Positions 10,797 through 19,571 of a stretch of DNA of 64,000 nucleotides are shown piece by piece. The notes under the pieces are model-generated. The model had not been told where the DNA came from. It saw only the letters and a program-made list of their open reading frames with translations, and ran no database searches. Each line of letters starts with the position of its first letter. The first letter of the stretch is position 1. Location of the stretch: positions 270,519 through 334,518 of the forward strand of contig NZ_NINX01000039.1 of NCBI RefSeq assembly GCF_002188635.1. Direction: 5' to 3'. The DNA is from Pigmentiphaga sp. NML030171. Its GTDB lineage: Bacteria > Pseudomonadota > Gammaproteobacteria > Burkholderiales > Burkholderiaceae_B. A program made the position numbers and the translations under genes.

Positions 10797-10950
10797 CAGC
10801 CCGTTGGTACCCCAGGATGCGCTGGATCCGGCTTTGCCGGTCCACCCGCATCGCCCCCTTGAGGGGGCGCCCGAAGGGCGTGGGGGTGGGCTTCCCTTCC
10901 GGTCCGCCAGTGCCGCCCCCTGGGGGGCGCGCGTCAGCGCGTAGGGGGGG
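10797..10950 (-). repeat. GC-rich palindromic intergenic repeat, copies C1 and C2
   Basis: Two inverted, partly degenerate copies in tandem. C1 (about 10797-10885) carries the variant modules GGTACCCCAGGATGCG and GGTCCACCCGCATCGCC, the same variant seen at 33226-33310. C2 (about 10898-10950) carries the GGTCCGCCAGTGCCGCC variant. With copy B they bracket the terminator at 10720-10757 in inverted orientation. The end of C2 touches the 3' end of rlmD. Confidence 0.75.
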
Positions 10951-10952
10951 AT

Positions 10953-12323
10953 TCATTCCAGCACAGCGATGGATTCCACGTGGGCGGTATGGGGGAACAT
11001 GTTGACCACGCCTGCCGCCTTCAAGGTATAGCCGCCCTCGTGCACCAGGATGGCGGCGTCGCGGGCCAGGGTGGCGGGGTTACAGGAGACGTAGACGATG
11101 CGCCGGGGGCGGTCGGCGCCCAGTGTCGTCAGGGCTTTGGCGACGGCCAGGGCGCCTTCGCGCGGGGGGTCGATCAGCATGCGGTCGAAGTGGCCCAGGC
11201 TGCGCAGCCACGCCTCGTCCACCTCGAACAGGTTCAGGGTCGAGAATGCCGTATGCGCGTCCACGCCATGCCGGCGGGCGGCTTCCAGCGCCCGGTCGGT
11301 CAGGGCCTGGCTGCCTTCCACGCCCACCACCTCGCGGCAGCGGGTCGCCAGCGCCAGCGTGAAATTGCCCAGGCCGCAGAACAGGTCGGCCACCCGATCC
11401 CCGGGCTGGGGGTCGAGCAGCGCGATTGCGCGCGACACCAGCACCCGGTTGATCGCGTGGTTGACCTGGGTGAAGTCGGTCGGCTTGAAGGGCATGCGCA
11501 GCCCGAACTCCGGCAGCGTGTAGGCCAGTCCGTCGATGTCCTCGGGCTCCAGCGGATGGACCGTGTCGGGGCCCTTGGGCTGTAGCCACCAATGGATGCC
11601 ATGGCGCGCCGCGAATGCGCGCAGCACGGCCAGGTCCTCGTCCACCAGCGGGACCAGGTGGCGCAGCACCAGCACGACCTGGCTATCGCCCACGGCGACC
11701 TCGATCTGCGGCACGCGGTCGCGCGCGGGCATGGCCGCGACCATCTCGCGCAAGGGCACCAGCAGCGAAGCCACATGCGGATGCAGGACATGGCATTCGC
11801 GCATGTCGGCCACGTAGCTGCTCTTGCGCTCGCGAAAGCCCACCAGCACCCCGCCCTTCTTCACGACCACCCGCACCGACAGCCGCGCGCGGTAGCGGTA
11901 TCCCCAGGCCGGGCCGTGGATGGGCGGCAGGACACGTTGCGGCACCAGCTTGCCGATGTGCCAGAGGGTGTCTTCCAGCACGCGTTGCTTGATCGCCACC
12001 TGCGCCGCCGGATCCACGTGCTGCATGGCACAGCCGCCGCACACGCCGAAATGCGCGCAGCGCGGCGCCACGCGCTGCGACGACGCCCGCACCACGCTCT
12101 CGACCTCGGCCAGTTCGTAGGAGGGCTTGCGCTTGGTCACCTTCAGCATCACGCGTTCGCCGGGCAGCGCGCCATCGACGAACACCACCTTGCCCTGGCG
12201 GCGCGCGATACCGCGCCCTTCCAGGTCCACCGATTCGATGGCCACGGAACCATCGTCGGATTCGACGGCAACAGCCGCCCCTTCCAGGCCGTCCGCGGCC
12301 GCGATTTCTGCTTCTTGACTCAT
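10953..12323 (-). CDS. rlmD: 23S rRNA (uracil-1939-C5)-methyltransferase RlmD
   Basis: A 456-residue SAM-dependent methyltransferase (RumA). An N-terminal TRAM-type OB fold is followed by the iron-sulfur cysteines [14 protein letters not shown], the SAM-binding segment [14 protein letters not shown], and the catalytic cysteine in [10 protein letters not shown]. The start [15 protein letters not shown] was chosen because relatives have a short acidic N-terminus; the upstream frame continues another 22 codons without a family match. Its stop abuts the inverted repeat C2. Confidence 0.94.
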   Translation of the reverse strand: MSQEAEIAAADGLEGAAVAVESDDGSVAIESVDLEGRGIARRQGKVVFVDGALPGERVMLKVTKRKPSYELAEVESVVRASSQRVAPRCAHFGVCGGCAMQHVDPAAQVAIKQRVLEDTLWHIGKLVPQRVLPPIHGPAWGYRYRARLSVRVVVKKGGVLVGFRERKSSYVADMRECHVLHPHVASLLVPLREMVAAMPARDRVPQIEVAVGDSQVVLVLRHLVPLVDEDLAVLRAFAARHGIHWWLQPKGPDTVHPLEPEDIDGLAYTLPEFGLRMPFKPTDFTQVNHAINRVLVSRAIALLDPQPGDRVADLFCGLGNFTLALATRCREVVGVEGSQALTDRALEAARRHGVDAHTAFSTLNLFEVDEAWLRSLGHFDRMLIDPPREGALAVAKALTTLGADRPRRIVYVSCNPATLARDAAILVHEGGYTLKAAGVVNMFPHTAHVESIAVLE

Positions 12324-12354
12324 GTTCGGAATATCAGTTTTCCCGCGCGGCGTG

Positions 12355-13137
12355 CTAGCGCGAGGCGGGCCAGTTCGCCAGGTATTCACGCCAGTGAGGC
12401 AGGTCCAGCGTTTCCAGCGTGCTGCGCACGAGGTCCACTTCGGCGTCGTACTGGCTGCGCGACAGCATGCCGCGCATCAGCCGGAAGCGGCAGTAGACCA
12501 GCCAGGTGTTGACGACGTCGGTCTCGCAATAGGCGCGCACCTCTTCCTGGCGCCCGGAACTCCACGCGGGCCAGACCTGGCTGCCGTCCATGCCCATCTT
12601 GCCCGGGAAGCCGCACAGCTTGGCCAATTCGTCCAGGGGCGCGTTGGCGCGTCCATTGTATTTCGCCAGCAGGTCCATCAGGTCGCAATGCCGGTTGTGG
12701 TAGCGGCTGATGTAGTTGCTGTAGCGGAAATCGCGGTCGTCCTCGCCCATGTCCCAGTAGCGCGAGGCCTGGATGCCATGGATCAGCCCGCGATAGTGCA
12801 GGACCGGCAGGTCGAAGCCCGAGCCGTTCCAGCTGATGAGCTGCGGCGTGTAGCGATCGATGGTCTTGAAGAAACCGGAGATCAGCGTGGCCTCGGGATC
12901 GTCGGCCTTGCCTATGCACTTGACGCGAAACCCGTCGTCATCGCGGAACACGCACCCCACCACCGCGATTTTCTGCAGGTGCAGCGGCAGGAAGTCGTGC
13001 CCCACGGCTTCGCGGCGGGCCGCCGTGGCACGCTCGACCACCTCGGCATCGGGGACGTCCTCGCCCCACCCGTTCAGCGCGCGCAGGCCTTCCACGTCGG
13101 GAATGGTTTCCAGGTCGAAGACCAGCATCGGTGTCAT
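12355..13137 (-). CDS. PolB-related 3'-5' exonuclease domain protein
   Basis: A 260-residue soluble protein of the DnaQ-like (DEDD) superfamily, matching the 'predicted 3'-5' exonuclease related to the exonuclease domain of PolB' family. Metal-binding motifs are visible: ExoI FDLETIP near the N-terminus, Exo[14 protein letters not shown] in the middle, and Exo[16 protein letters not shown] near residues 200-215. It lies between nlpD and rlmD, in the slot where some relatives carry rpoS. Biological substrate unknown; a role in DNA or RNA end trimming is inferred from the fold. Confidence 0.85.
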   Translation of the reverse strand: MTPMLVFDLETIPDVEGLRALNGWGEDVPDAEVVERATAARREAVGHDFLPLHLQKIAVVGCVFRDDDGFRVKCIGKADDPEATLISGFFKTIDRYTPQLISWNGSGFDLPVLHYRGLIHGIQASRYWDMGEDDRDFRYSNYISRYHNRHCDLMDLLAKYNGRANAPLDELAKLCGFPGKMGMDGSQVWPAWSSGRQEEVRAYCETDVVNTWLVYCRFRLMRGMLSRSQYDAEVDLVRSTLETLDLPHWREYLANWPASR

Positions 13138-13145
13138 GGCGGGCC

Positions 13146-14087
13146 TCAGCGCGGCGGCAGGTAGCCGGCCGGATCGACGGGACGGCCCTGGCGCCTGATC
13201 TCGAAATGCACGCGCGGCGACTCGGCGTCGGTGCTGCCCAGTTCGGCGATCTTCTGCCCACGCCGCACGGCCTGCCCTTCCTTGACCAGCATGGCGCGGT
13301 TGTGCGCGTAGGCGGACAGGAAGGTGTTGTTGTGCTTGATGATGATCAGTTGCCCGTAGCCGCGCAGGCCGCTGCCGCTATAGACCACCTTGCCGTCGCC
13401 CGCGGCCAGCACGGGATCGCCCGGGGTGCCGGCGATGTCCAGGCCCTTGTTGCGGGTCTCGTGGAAGTTCTCGATGATCTTGCCGTTGGCGGGCCAGCCC
13501 CACTCCACCCGCTCGCTGGCCGGATCGTTGCGCGCGGCGGGCGGCGTGGCCGGAGTCGCCGGCGGCGCCACGGGTTCGGCCGGCGCCGGGGACGGCGTCG
13601 CGGGGGCAGGCGCCGGCGTGCCCAGCGGCCGCGAGGCCGACTGCGACGGCGCGGGTACCGGCGTGACCTGCGCCACGCTGGAATCGGCGGGCTTGGCGGT
13701 GGTCGAACCTGGGCGCGTCACGCGCAGGACCTGGCCCGGCCGGATCTGGTTGGGGTCCTCGAGGCTGTTCCACTGCGCGATGTCGCGCCAGTCCTCGCCG
13801 TGGTCCAGGGCGATACGGATCAGCGTGTCGCCGCGCTTGACGATGTAGGTATCGGCATCGATCAGTCGCGAGGATTCGCGGCCCGCGGTGGCCGCGGGGC
13901 CGCTCGGCTGCTTGGCCGGCGTGGTCCGGTCGACGACCGGTACCGTCCTGGGTGCCGTGCCGCAGGCCGCGAGCACCAATGCGCAGCCCGTCCAGAGCAG
14001 CACCTGTCGTGCGGTCCTTTCGAGCGTCCCCGCGCCCAGGCGGGGTCGATTGGTTTCGTCGCGGCCCGGCTTGCGCCAATTCTGCAT
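13146..14087 (-). CDS. nlpD: NlpD-like LysM/M23 peptidase-domain lipoprotein
   Basis: A 313-residue envelope lipoprotein that activates septal amidases. It has a lipobox LAAC in the signal sequence, a LysM peptidoglycan-binding domain (about residues 80-125, YIVKRGDTLIRIALDHGEDW), a Pro/Ala-rich linker, and a C-terminal M23/LytM domain. In the LytM domain the segment GLDIAGTPGDPVLA shows the degenerate catalytic histidine and HFEIRRQGRPVDP ends the fold, as in non-enzymatic NlpD. AGGAG lies 9 bases before this ATG, which settles the start. It follows pcm and surE. Confidence 0.9.
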   Translation of the reverse strand: MQNWRKPGRDETNRPRLGAGTLERTARQVLLWTGCALVLAACGTAPRTVPVVDRTTPAKQPSGPAATAGRESSRLIDADTYIVKRGDTLIRIALDHGEDWRDIAQWNSLEDPNQIRPGQVLRVTRPGSTTAKPADSSVAQVTPVPAPSQSASRPLGTPAPAPATPSPAPAEPVAPPATPATPPAARNDPASERVEWGWPANGKIIENFHETRNKGLDIAGTPGDPVLAAGDGKVVYSGSGLRGYGQLIIIKHNNTFLSAYAHNRAMLVKEGQAVRRGQKIAELGSTDAESPRVHFEIRRQGRPVDPAGYLPPR

Positions 14088-14104
14088 CCCAGATCTCCTA
14101 TTCA

Positions 14105-15046
14105 TTACAACAACACGCCGGACTGCAGGGGCACGAAGCGCACCGCCTCCAGTTCGGTTCGCACCCAGCTCTGGGCTCCGGTGCGCTCGATCATGACCAG
14201 TCGCTGCCTGGCCCCCCCTTCCGGGGCCACCAGACGGCCCCCGACCGCCAGTTGCGCCAGCAGCGCATCGGGTATCTTCAGCCCCGCGGCCGCGACGACG
14301 ATGGCGTCGAACGGCGCGGCGCTCGGCACGCCCAGCATGCCGTCGCCGAACACCAGGCGCACATGGGGAAGCCGGAAAGGCCGCAGTTGATTGCGGGCCA
14401 GTTCGTGCAAGGCCTTGATGCGCTCGATGGAATACACCTCGCGCGCCACGCCCGCCAGCACGGCGGCCTGGTAGCCGCACCCTGTTCCGACCTCCAGCAC
14501 CTTGCCGAGTTCGCGCCCGTTGCGGGCCGCGGCGATCATGCGCGCCACGATCCAGGGCTGCGAAATGGTCTGCCCATGGCCGATGGGCAACGCCGCGTCC
14601 TCGTAGGCGCGGCTGGCCAGGGCCTCGTCGACGAATCGATGGCGCGGGATCGCGTGGACCGCCTCGAGCACGCGCTCGTCCGCGATGCCCTGCGCGCGCA
14701 GCCGCGCCACCAGCGCGGCGCGCATGCGCTCGGAATTGAGTCCGTGATTGGCCTCGCGCGCCGGCGTGCGGACCTGGATGGGTGCCGGCACGATCAGCCT
14801 GGCGGGCGCCACCCGGGTGTTGCTGTTCGTGGCCCGCGCCTCGTCGGGGCGCAGCGGCCGCGCGGGCGTGCCGCGGGCGACCGGCGGACGCCCGGTGGTG
14901 ACGCGCGTATTGCTGTTCGCCGCCGTGACCGGCGGCAACGGCGCGGCGGGCCGCCGGGCGGCCGCGGCGCGGGCTTCCGCCCCCTCCCGCCGCGGCGCCG
15001 GCGCCGGGGTCAACGGTTTGCGCCTATCCATTCCGTGGGGATCCAT
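14105..15046 (-). CDS. pcm: Protein-L-isoaspartate O-methyltransferase
   Basis: Up to 313 residues; repairs isoaspartyl residues in aged proteins using SAM. The catalytic domain (about residues 105-313) is complete, with [15 protein letters not shown] and the SAM motif [17 protein letters not shown]. The first 100 residues are a Pro/Ala/Arg-rich low-complexity extension not present in E. coli Pcm, in which the hexapeptide NSNTRV occurs twice. Two early ATGs (15046 and 15031) both lie inside the 3' end of surE, so translation is probably coupled to surE; the exact start is uncertain. Confidence 0.9.
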   Translation of the reverse strand: MDPHGMDRRKPLTPAPAPRREGAEARAAAARRPAAPLPPVTAANSNTRVTTGRPPVARGTPARPLRPDEARATNSNTRVAPARLIVPAPIQVRTPAREANHGLNSERMRAALVARLRAQGIADERVLEAVHAIPRHRFVDEALASRAYEDAALPIGHGQTISQPWIVARMIAAARNGRELGKVLEVGTGCGYQAAVLAGVAREVYSIERIKALHELARNQLRPFRLPHVRLVFGDGMLGVPSAAPFDAIVVAAAGLKIPDALLAQLAVGGRLVAPEGGARQRLVMIERTGAQSWVRTELEAVRFVPLQSGVLL

Positions 15047-15774
15047 TCGCGCATGGGTTCGAGCTGTGCGTTGTGCGTGAGATCGAACCGCAGCGGCGTG
15101 ACCGACACCGCGCCGTCGGCGCAGGCGTGGAAGTCAGTGCCGGGCGTGGCGTCGGCGGCCTTGCCCGCCGGGCCGATCCAATAGACCGGTTCGCCGTACG
15201 GGGTGGACGAACGCACCACCGGCTCCGAAGGGTGGCGCCGGCCGAGTCGGGTCACGCGGGGAGGCTTGAGTTCGGACAGGGGCAGGTTCGGGATATTGAC
15301 GTTCAGCAGGCTGGGCGCGGCCAGCGGATTGGCGATGAAACGCTCGACGAAGCTGCGGGCGGCCGCCGCCGCCGCGTCCAGGTGCGTCCAGCCCTTGGAT
15401 ACCTGCGAAAAGGCGATCGACGGCAGGCCGAACAGATAGCCTTCGGTAGCCGCGGCGACCGTGCCGGAGTACAGCGTATCCTCGCCCATGTTCTGTCCGT
15501 CGTTGATGCCGGACACCACCAGGTCGGGGCGCCGGTCCAGGAGCCCGGTCAGCGCCACGTGCACACAATCGGACGGCGTCCCGTTGACGTACAGGAAGCC
15601 GTTGGCCGCGGTGCGTACCGACAGCGGCCGATCGAGCGTGAGCGAATTCGACGATCCGCTGCGATTGGTCTCGGGCGCGACGACGATCAGTTCGGCCAGC
15701 GGCCGCAGCGCCTCGACCAGCGCGGCCAGCCCGGGCGCGAAATAACCGTCGTCGTTGGAAATCAATATCAACAT
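15010..15774 (-). CDS. surE: 5'/3'-nucleotidase SurE
   Basis: A 254-residue metal-dependent survival phosphatase that dephosphorylates nucleoside monophosphates. The metal-binding start [15 protein letters not shown] and the conserved [19 protein letters not shown] are intact. First gene of surE-pcm-nlpD; the overlap with pcm suggests translational coupling. A terminator on the same strand lies just upstream, so surE must have its own promoter in the roughly 55 bases before its ATG. Confidence 0.94.
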   Translation of the reverse strand: MLILISNDDGYFAPGLAALVEALRPLAELIVVAPETNRSGSSNSLTLDRPLSVRTAANGFLYVNGTPSDCVHVALTGLLDRRPDLVVSGINDGQNMGEDTLYSGTVAAATEGYLFGLPSIAFSQVSKGWTHLDAAAAAARSFVERFIANPLAAPSLLNVNIPNLPLSELKPPRVTRLGRRHPSEPVVRSSTPYGEPVYWIGPAGKAADATPGTDFHACADGAVSVTPLRFDLTHNAQLEPMREWIPTEWIGANR

Positions 15775-15828
15775 CTATCGCCCCGACCTCTTACGCAATG
15801 CGATCTCCAGTTGGCGTCACCATGGGAT

Positions 15829-15858
15829 AAAAAAAGCCCGCACGGCGTCCCTGCGAGC
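15829..15858 (-). terminator. Intrinsic terminator (leftward)
   Basis: On the minus strand an 8-base stem AGCTCGCA / TGCGGGCT (one G-T pair) is followed directly by seven T residues. It ends leftward transcription arriving from the LysR gene at 16003-16914 or from a small transcript starting in the gap between them. Confidence 0.7.
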
Positions 15859-15938
15859 TAGTGTCGTCCGGAAAACCGGCAGCCTCCCGGTCGCTTGACA
15901 GTTCCGGTCCCGCGTCCGTTTCCGGCCCGCCGAGTGCC
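15829..15938 (-). ncRNA. Possible small RNA upstream of surE
   Basis: A leftward -10-like hexamer TACAAT (15944-15949) followed about 110 bases later by an intrinsic terminator would give a compact GC-rich RNA with several short hairpins (for example GCCGGTTTTCCGG). There is no good -35 sequence, and the terminator could simply serve the LysR gene, so this is a weak call. It does not match 4.5S, tmRNA or RNase P RNA by eye. Confidence 0.25.
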
Positions 15939-16002
15939 CCCGGATTGTACATGAGCCCCCCGGCTGCCGTGGCGCTTTCCCCGGGGAAAGCCGCCTCGGG
16001 CC

Positions 16003-16914
16003 CTAGCCCGGGGCGGGCGACTGCCGCTCGTACGCCGCCACCAGCGCATCCAGGAAACCCCGCACCGCCGGCACCAGGCCCCGCCGCGACGGAAACACCG
16101 CCTGCACGATGCCTTCCGGCGGAGAATACCGGGCCAGCGTGACACGCAGCAGGCCAGCCTCGACGTCGGCCGCCACCATCGGCCAGGGCAGGCAGGCGAT
16201 GCCCAGTCCCTGCAGCGCCGTGCTGCGCAGCGTGTTCAGGTCGTCGACCGACAGGCGCGGCACGTGCCCTACGGACACTTCCGCGCCGTCCGGGCCGACG
16301 AACCGCCAGACATGCCGCTCGGCCGCCTGCATCATGCTGAGCGTGGGCAGGCGTTCGAGGTCGCGGATATCCTGCGGTTCGCCGTGGCGCGCGAAGAAGT
16401 CCGGCGTGGCCACCAGCACCAGCCTGCTGGTGGCCAGGGGACGCACGACCAGTTCGGAGTCCTCCAGCGGCGGCGTACGCACTCGCAATGCGAGATCGAA
16501 GCCCTCCTCCACCACGTCCACCCGGCGCGAGGTGGCGTCTATCTGCACGCGCACCTGCGGATAGCGCTCCAGGTACTGCGCGACGATGGCACCGATGTCG
16601 CTATGCAACAACGTCACCGGGCAGCTGAAGCGGATCAGCCCTTGCGGCTGCGACGTCGTCCTGTCCACCGCTTCGCGGGCGGCGGCGGCCTCGGCGGCCA
16701 GCGCCGCGCAGTGCTGGTAGTAGGTCTGCCCGATCTCGGTCACCGATATCTTGCGCGTGGTGCGATGTAGCAGCCGCACGCCCAGTTCGTCCTCCAGGGC
16801 GGCGATGCGCCGGCTGATGCGCGAGACCGGGATGCCCAATGCCTGGGCGGTCGCGGTATAGCCGCCGTGTTCGACCACCTTGGCAAACAGATACATGTCG
16901 TTGAGGTCCTGCAT
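16003..16914 (-). CDS. LysR-family transcriptional regulator (divergent from azoR)
   Basis: A 303-residue LysR-type regulator: N-terminal winged helix-turn-helix (about residues 1-60, ATAQALGIPVSRISRRIAALE) and a periplasmic-binding-protein-like effector domain. It is divergent from the azoreductase gene 146 bases away, the usual arrangement for a LysR regulator and its target, so it probably controls azoR in response to an electrophile or quinone. That assignment is by context only. Confidence 0.88.
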   Translation of the reverse strand: MQDLNDMYLFAKVVEHGGYTATAQALGIPVSRISRRIAALEDELGVRLLHRTTRKISVTEIGQTYYQHCAALAAEAAAAREAVDRTTSQPQGLIRFSCPVTLLHSDIGAIVAQYLERYPQVRVQIDATSRRVDVVEEGFDLALRVRTPPLEDSELVVRPLATSRLVLVATPDFFARHGEPQDIRDLERLPTLSMMQAAERHVWRFVGPDGAEVSVGHVPRLSVDDLNTLRSTALQGLGIACLPWPMVAADVEAGLLRVTLARYSPPEGIVQAVFPSRRGLVPAVRGFLDALVAAYERQSPAPG

Positions 16915-16929
16915 GGTCCCCCCGGACGC

Positions 16930-17055
16930 TGAATTATTCCAAATATAGAAAAGTAATTCCCAGTGGCGGCAGTTTAAAAAGAATTATTGTCGCTATATCT
17001 TGTCGATGTGGCGGAAGTCATCCGCATTAACCCTAAGAATTCGACGAACTAGGAA
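16930..17055. promoter_or_regulatory. LysR/azoR intergenic control region
   Basis: AT-rich gap between the two divergent genes in otherwise GC-rich DNA. The octamer GAATTATT occurs twice in the same orientation (16931-16938 and 16981-16988), and an AT-rich segment TTCCAAATATAGAAAAGTAA lies between them. These are plausible LysR contact sites; the motif assignment is inference. Confidence 0.4.
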
Positions 17056-17060
17056 TCTTC

Positions 17061-17699
17061 ATGAATATCCTGCACATCGACTCGAGCTCCACCGGCGCCG
17101 CCTCGGTATCCCGCGAACTGACCGCCGCGGTCGTGGAGGCCCTGCGCCACAGCGAACCGCGATCGACGGTCAAGCACCGCGATCTGGTTGCCCAGCCGCC
17201 GGCGCACCTGGACGGGGCCCTGCTGCAATCGCTGCGCCCCCAGCCCGGTGCCGTGTTCCCCGATGACGAGGGGTTCCGCAAGGAAGTCGCCTATACCGAC
17301 GAGCTGCTGGCCGAATTCCTGGCCGCCGACGTGGTGGTGATCGGCGCCCCGATGTACAACTTCTCGATTCCTTCCCAGTTGAAGGCCTGGATCGACCGTG
17401 TCGCCCAGGCCGGCAAGACCTTCCGCTACACCGCCAACGGTCCCGAGGGCCTGGCCGGCGACAAGAAAGTCGTGATCGTTTCTTCGCGCGGCGGCAAGTA
17501 TGCCGGCACGCCGGTCGAGACCCTGCTGGATCACCAGGAGTCCTACCTGCGGGCGGTGCTCGGTTTTTTCGGCGTGACCGACGTGAGCGTCCTGCGCGCC
17601 GAGGGTGTCGCGCTGGGCGGCGAGGCACGCGAAGCGGCCGTCAACCAGGCGCTGGAACAGGCCGGCCTGCTGGCCGAGGAGCTGGCCGCCGCGGCCTGA
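17061..17699 (+). CDS. azoR: FMN-dependent NADH-azoreductase
   Basis: A 212-residue flavodoxin-like quinone/azo reductase. The amino terminus MNILHIDSSSTGAASVSREL binds the FMN phosphate, and the motif APMYNFSIPSQLKAWIDRV is diagnostic of AzoR. It reduces quinones and azo dyes by two electrons using NADH and is thought to protect against electrophile stress. Single gene, divergent from its presumed LysR regulator; convergent with the DMT transporter gene. Confidence 0.92.
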   Translation: MNILHIDSSSTGAASVSRELTAAVVEALRHSEPRSTVKHRDLVAQPPAHLDGALLQSLRPQPGAVFPDDEGFRKEVAYTDELLAEFLAADVVVIGAPMYNFSIPSQLKAWIDRVAQAGKTFRYTANGPEGLAGDKKVVIVSSRGGKYAGTPVETLLDHQESYLRAVLGFFGVTDVSVLRAEGVALGGEAREAAVNQALEQAGLLAEELAAAA

Positions 17700-17743
17700 G
17701 GCCAGGATGCGGAACGGGTCCCGCCGTCCGGGGCCTGTTCCCG

Positions 17744-18652
17744 CTAGGAGGAGCCTCGCGTACCGTAAAGCAGCAACAGCAGCCCCAGCACGACCAGTAC
17801 CATGCCGCCGCGTTCGCGGCGGCTGGCGTGCTGGGCGAAGATCCGCCGCGAGGCGAACTGCGCGAACAGCACCTCCACCAGGCCCAGCGTGCGGACGTTG
17901 GCCGCCGAGGTCAGCGCGAAGCCGATATACCAGCACTGGGACGCGAACGCGCCCATGAAACCCGCCGGCAGCGAAGAGCGCCATTGCGCCAGCACGCCGC
18001 GCAGCACGTCGCGGCGGAACGCAGCCTGCCAGAGCACCAGCGCGCCCGTCTGCATGATCAGGCCCGCGACCAGCGTCACGCTGGCGCGCGTGGCGAACGA
18101 ACCGCTGTCCAGCGCCACGATGGCGCCGCGAAAGGCCACCGCCGACAAGGCGAAGAAAGCCCCGGAAGCGATGCCCAGCAGCGCCGGCCGCCAGTTGCTG
18201 CCCGCCCCCGCGCCAGGCTTCCACGACATGGCCACCACGCCCGCCGTCGCCACCAGGACCGCGCAGGCGCCCATGAGCGAAAGCGGGTCGCCCAGCACCA
18301 CCACGGCGAAGATGGCGACCAGCACCGGCTCGGTCTTCACATAGACCGTGCTGAGCGCGAAGTTGCGCAGTTGCATGGTGGCCAGCATCAGCACGGTCGC
18401 CAGGATCTGCGCCGCGGCGGCGGCCGCCGAATACAGCAGGAAACGGCTGTCCAGGTGCGGCAGGGAGTCGCCTCCCACCGCCAGCACCCCGGCTAGGAAC
18501 ACCAGGGCGAACGGCAGGCCGTACAGGAAGCGGACTTGCGCCGCCCCGAGCGTGCCCAGCGTTTCAGTCAGCCGGTGCTGCATGGTGTTGCGCGCCGTTT
18601 GCGCGGCGGCGGCGATGAGCGTGGCGGGAATCCAGAGCAGCGAGATGTCCAA
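17744..18652 (-). CDS. EamA/DMT-superfamily transporter
   Basis: A 302-residue inner-membrane protein with about ten hydrophobic helices arranged as two EamA repeats, typical of drug/metabolite transporters. The signature YVKTEPVLVAIFAVVVLGD ends the first repeat, and FASRRIFAQHASRRE precedes the last helix. Substrate cannot be predicted. It is followed closely (on the same strand upstream) by the AraC-type regulator at 18698-19495, 45 bases away, so the two may be co-transcribed. Confidence 0.85.
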   Translation of the reverse strand: MDISLLWIPATLIAAAAQTARNTMQHRLTETLGTLGAAQVRFLYGLPFALVFLAGVLAVGGDSLPHLDSRFLLYSAAAAAAQILATVLMLATMQLRNFALSTVYVKTEPVLVAIFAVVVLGDPLSLMGACAVLVATAGVVAMSWKPGAGAGSNWRPALLGIASGAFFALSAVAFRGAIVALDSGSFATRASVTLVAGLIMQTGALVLWQAAFRRDVLRGVLAQWRSSLPAGFMGAFASQCWYIGFALTSAANVRTLGLVEVLFAQFASRRIFAQHASRRERGGMVLVVLGLLLLLYGTRGSS

Positions 18653-18697
18653 GGGCGTGGCCTGCGATCGATCAGCCGGCGATGATACCGCGCCGCC

Positions 18698-19495
18698 CTA
18701 CCCTTCGCCCCGGTTGCGTTCGGCCAGGTAACGGCCGGGCGGCTTGCCCATGGCCTTCCTGAACATCGTGATGAAGGCGCTGACCGACTCGTAGCCCAGG
18801 TCCATCGCCACGCGCTGCACTGCCATGCCGGCGGACAGGCGCTGCAGCGCGACGATGACGTGCAGTTGCTGGCGCCAGCGGCCGAAACTCATGCCCGTCT
18901 CCGCCTTGATCAACCGGGCCAGGCTGCGCTCGCTCATCGCCACCTGCTGCGCCCACTCGGCCACGGTGTTGCGGTTCGCGGGGTCGGACGCCAGCGCGTC
19001 GGCGATGCGGCGCAGGCGGCTGTGCGCGGGCACGGGCAGGTGCAGTTGCTCGGTGGGCATGCGCCCCAGTTGTTCCAGCAGCACGCCCACCAGGCGGTGG
19101 GTCGGCCCGTCGGGCGGATAGTCGGTGGAGTCGGCCGCCAGGTACAGGATCAGTTCGCGCAACAGCGGCGAAATCGACAGCGTGCAGCACACTTCGGGCA
19201 ACGGGGCCGTGTCCGGCTCGACGAACAGCAGGCAGACCTGGCCATGCTGCGACACCCTGTTGCTGTGCGCCATGCCGGGAGGAATCCAGACCGCGCATTG
19301 CGGCGGCACCATCCACAGGCCGGTGGGCACATGGCAGGTGACCGAACCCCGCAGCGCCAGGATCAACTGGCCCTTGCGATGCCGGTGCACCGGCTGTTCG
19401 CTGCGGCGCTGCTGCGCCGTCAGGTGCACCGCCACCACGGGCGCGACCGTGGCGTCCGGATCGAACTCGGCGAAGGCGGCTTCGAATGCTGGCAT
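18698..19495 (-). CDS. AraC-family regulator, NimR-like
   Basis: A 265-residue regulator with an N-terminal cupin-like sensor (about residues 25-110, HRHRKGQLILALRGSVTCH, WIPPGMAHSN) and a C-terminal AraC double helix-turn-helix (MSERSLARLIKAETGMSFGRW). Architecture and divergent placement beside a CynX-family MFS exporter match E. coli nimR (yeaM)-nimT (yeaN), where NimR represses the 2-nitroimidazole exporter. Function here is inferred by analogy. Confidence 0.85.
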   Translation of the reverse strand: MPAFEAAFAEFDPDATVAPVVAVHLTAQQRRSEQPVHRHRKGQLILALRGSVTCHVPTGLWMVPPQCAVWIPPGMAHSNRVSQHGQVCLLFVEPDTAPLPEVCCTLSISPLLRELILYLAADSTDYPPDGPTHRLVGVLLEQLGRMPTEQLHLPVPAHSRLRRIADALASDPANRNTVAEWAQQVAMSERSLARLIKAETGMSFGRWRQQLHVIVALQRLSAGMAVQRVAMDLGYESVSAFITMFRKAMGKPPGRYLAERNRGEG

Positions 19496-19499
19496 GGCG

Positions 19500-19571
19500 A
19501 ACGTTTGGCAGATTTTGGCAATTTAATGTCATCTTATCCAAAGACAGACAGGCGCAAAATGCCTACAGTCC
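19500..19571. promoter_or_regulatory. AraC/MFS divergent control region
   Basis: The 76-base gap contains the heptamer TTTGGCA twice in direct orientation (19504-19510 and 19514-19520), one helical turn apart, within an AT-rich stretch. This is the spacing expected for the two helix-turn-helix units of an AraC-type protein. Assignment is inference. Confidence 0.45.

Noticed and set aside
15829..15938. 6S or 4.5S RNA
   Set aside because: No 4.5S core (GGTCAGGTCCGGAAGG-like) and no clear long open bubble of 6S could be drawn.
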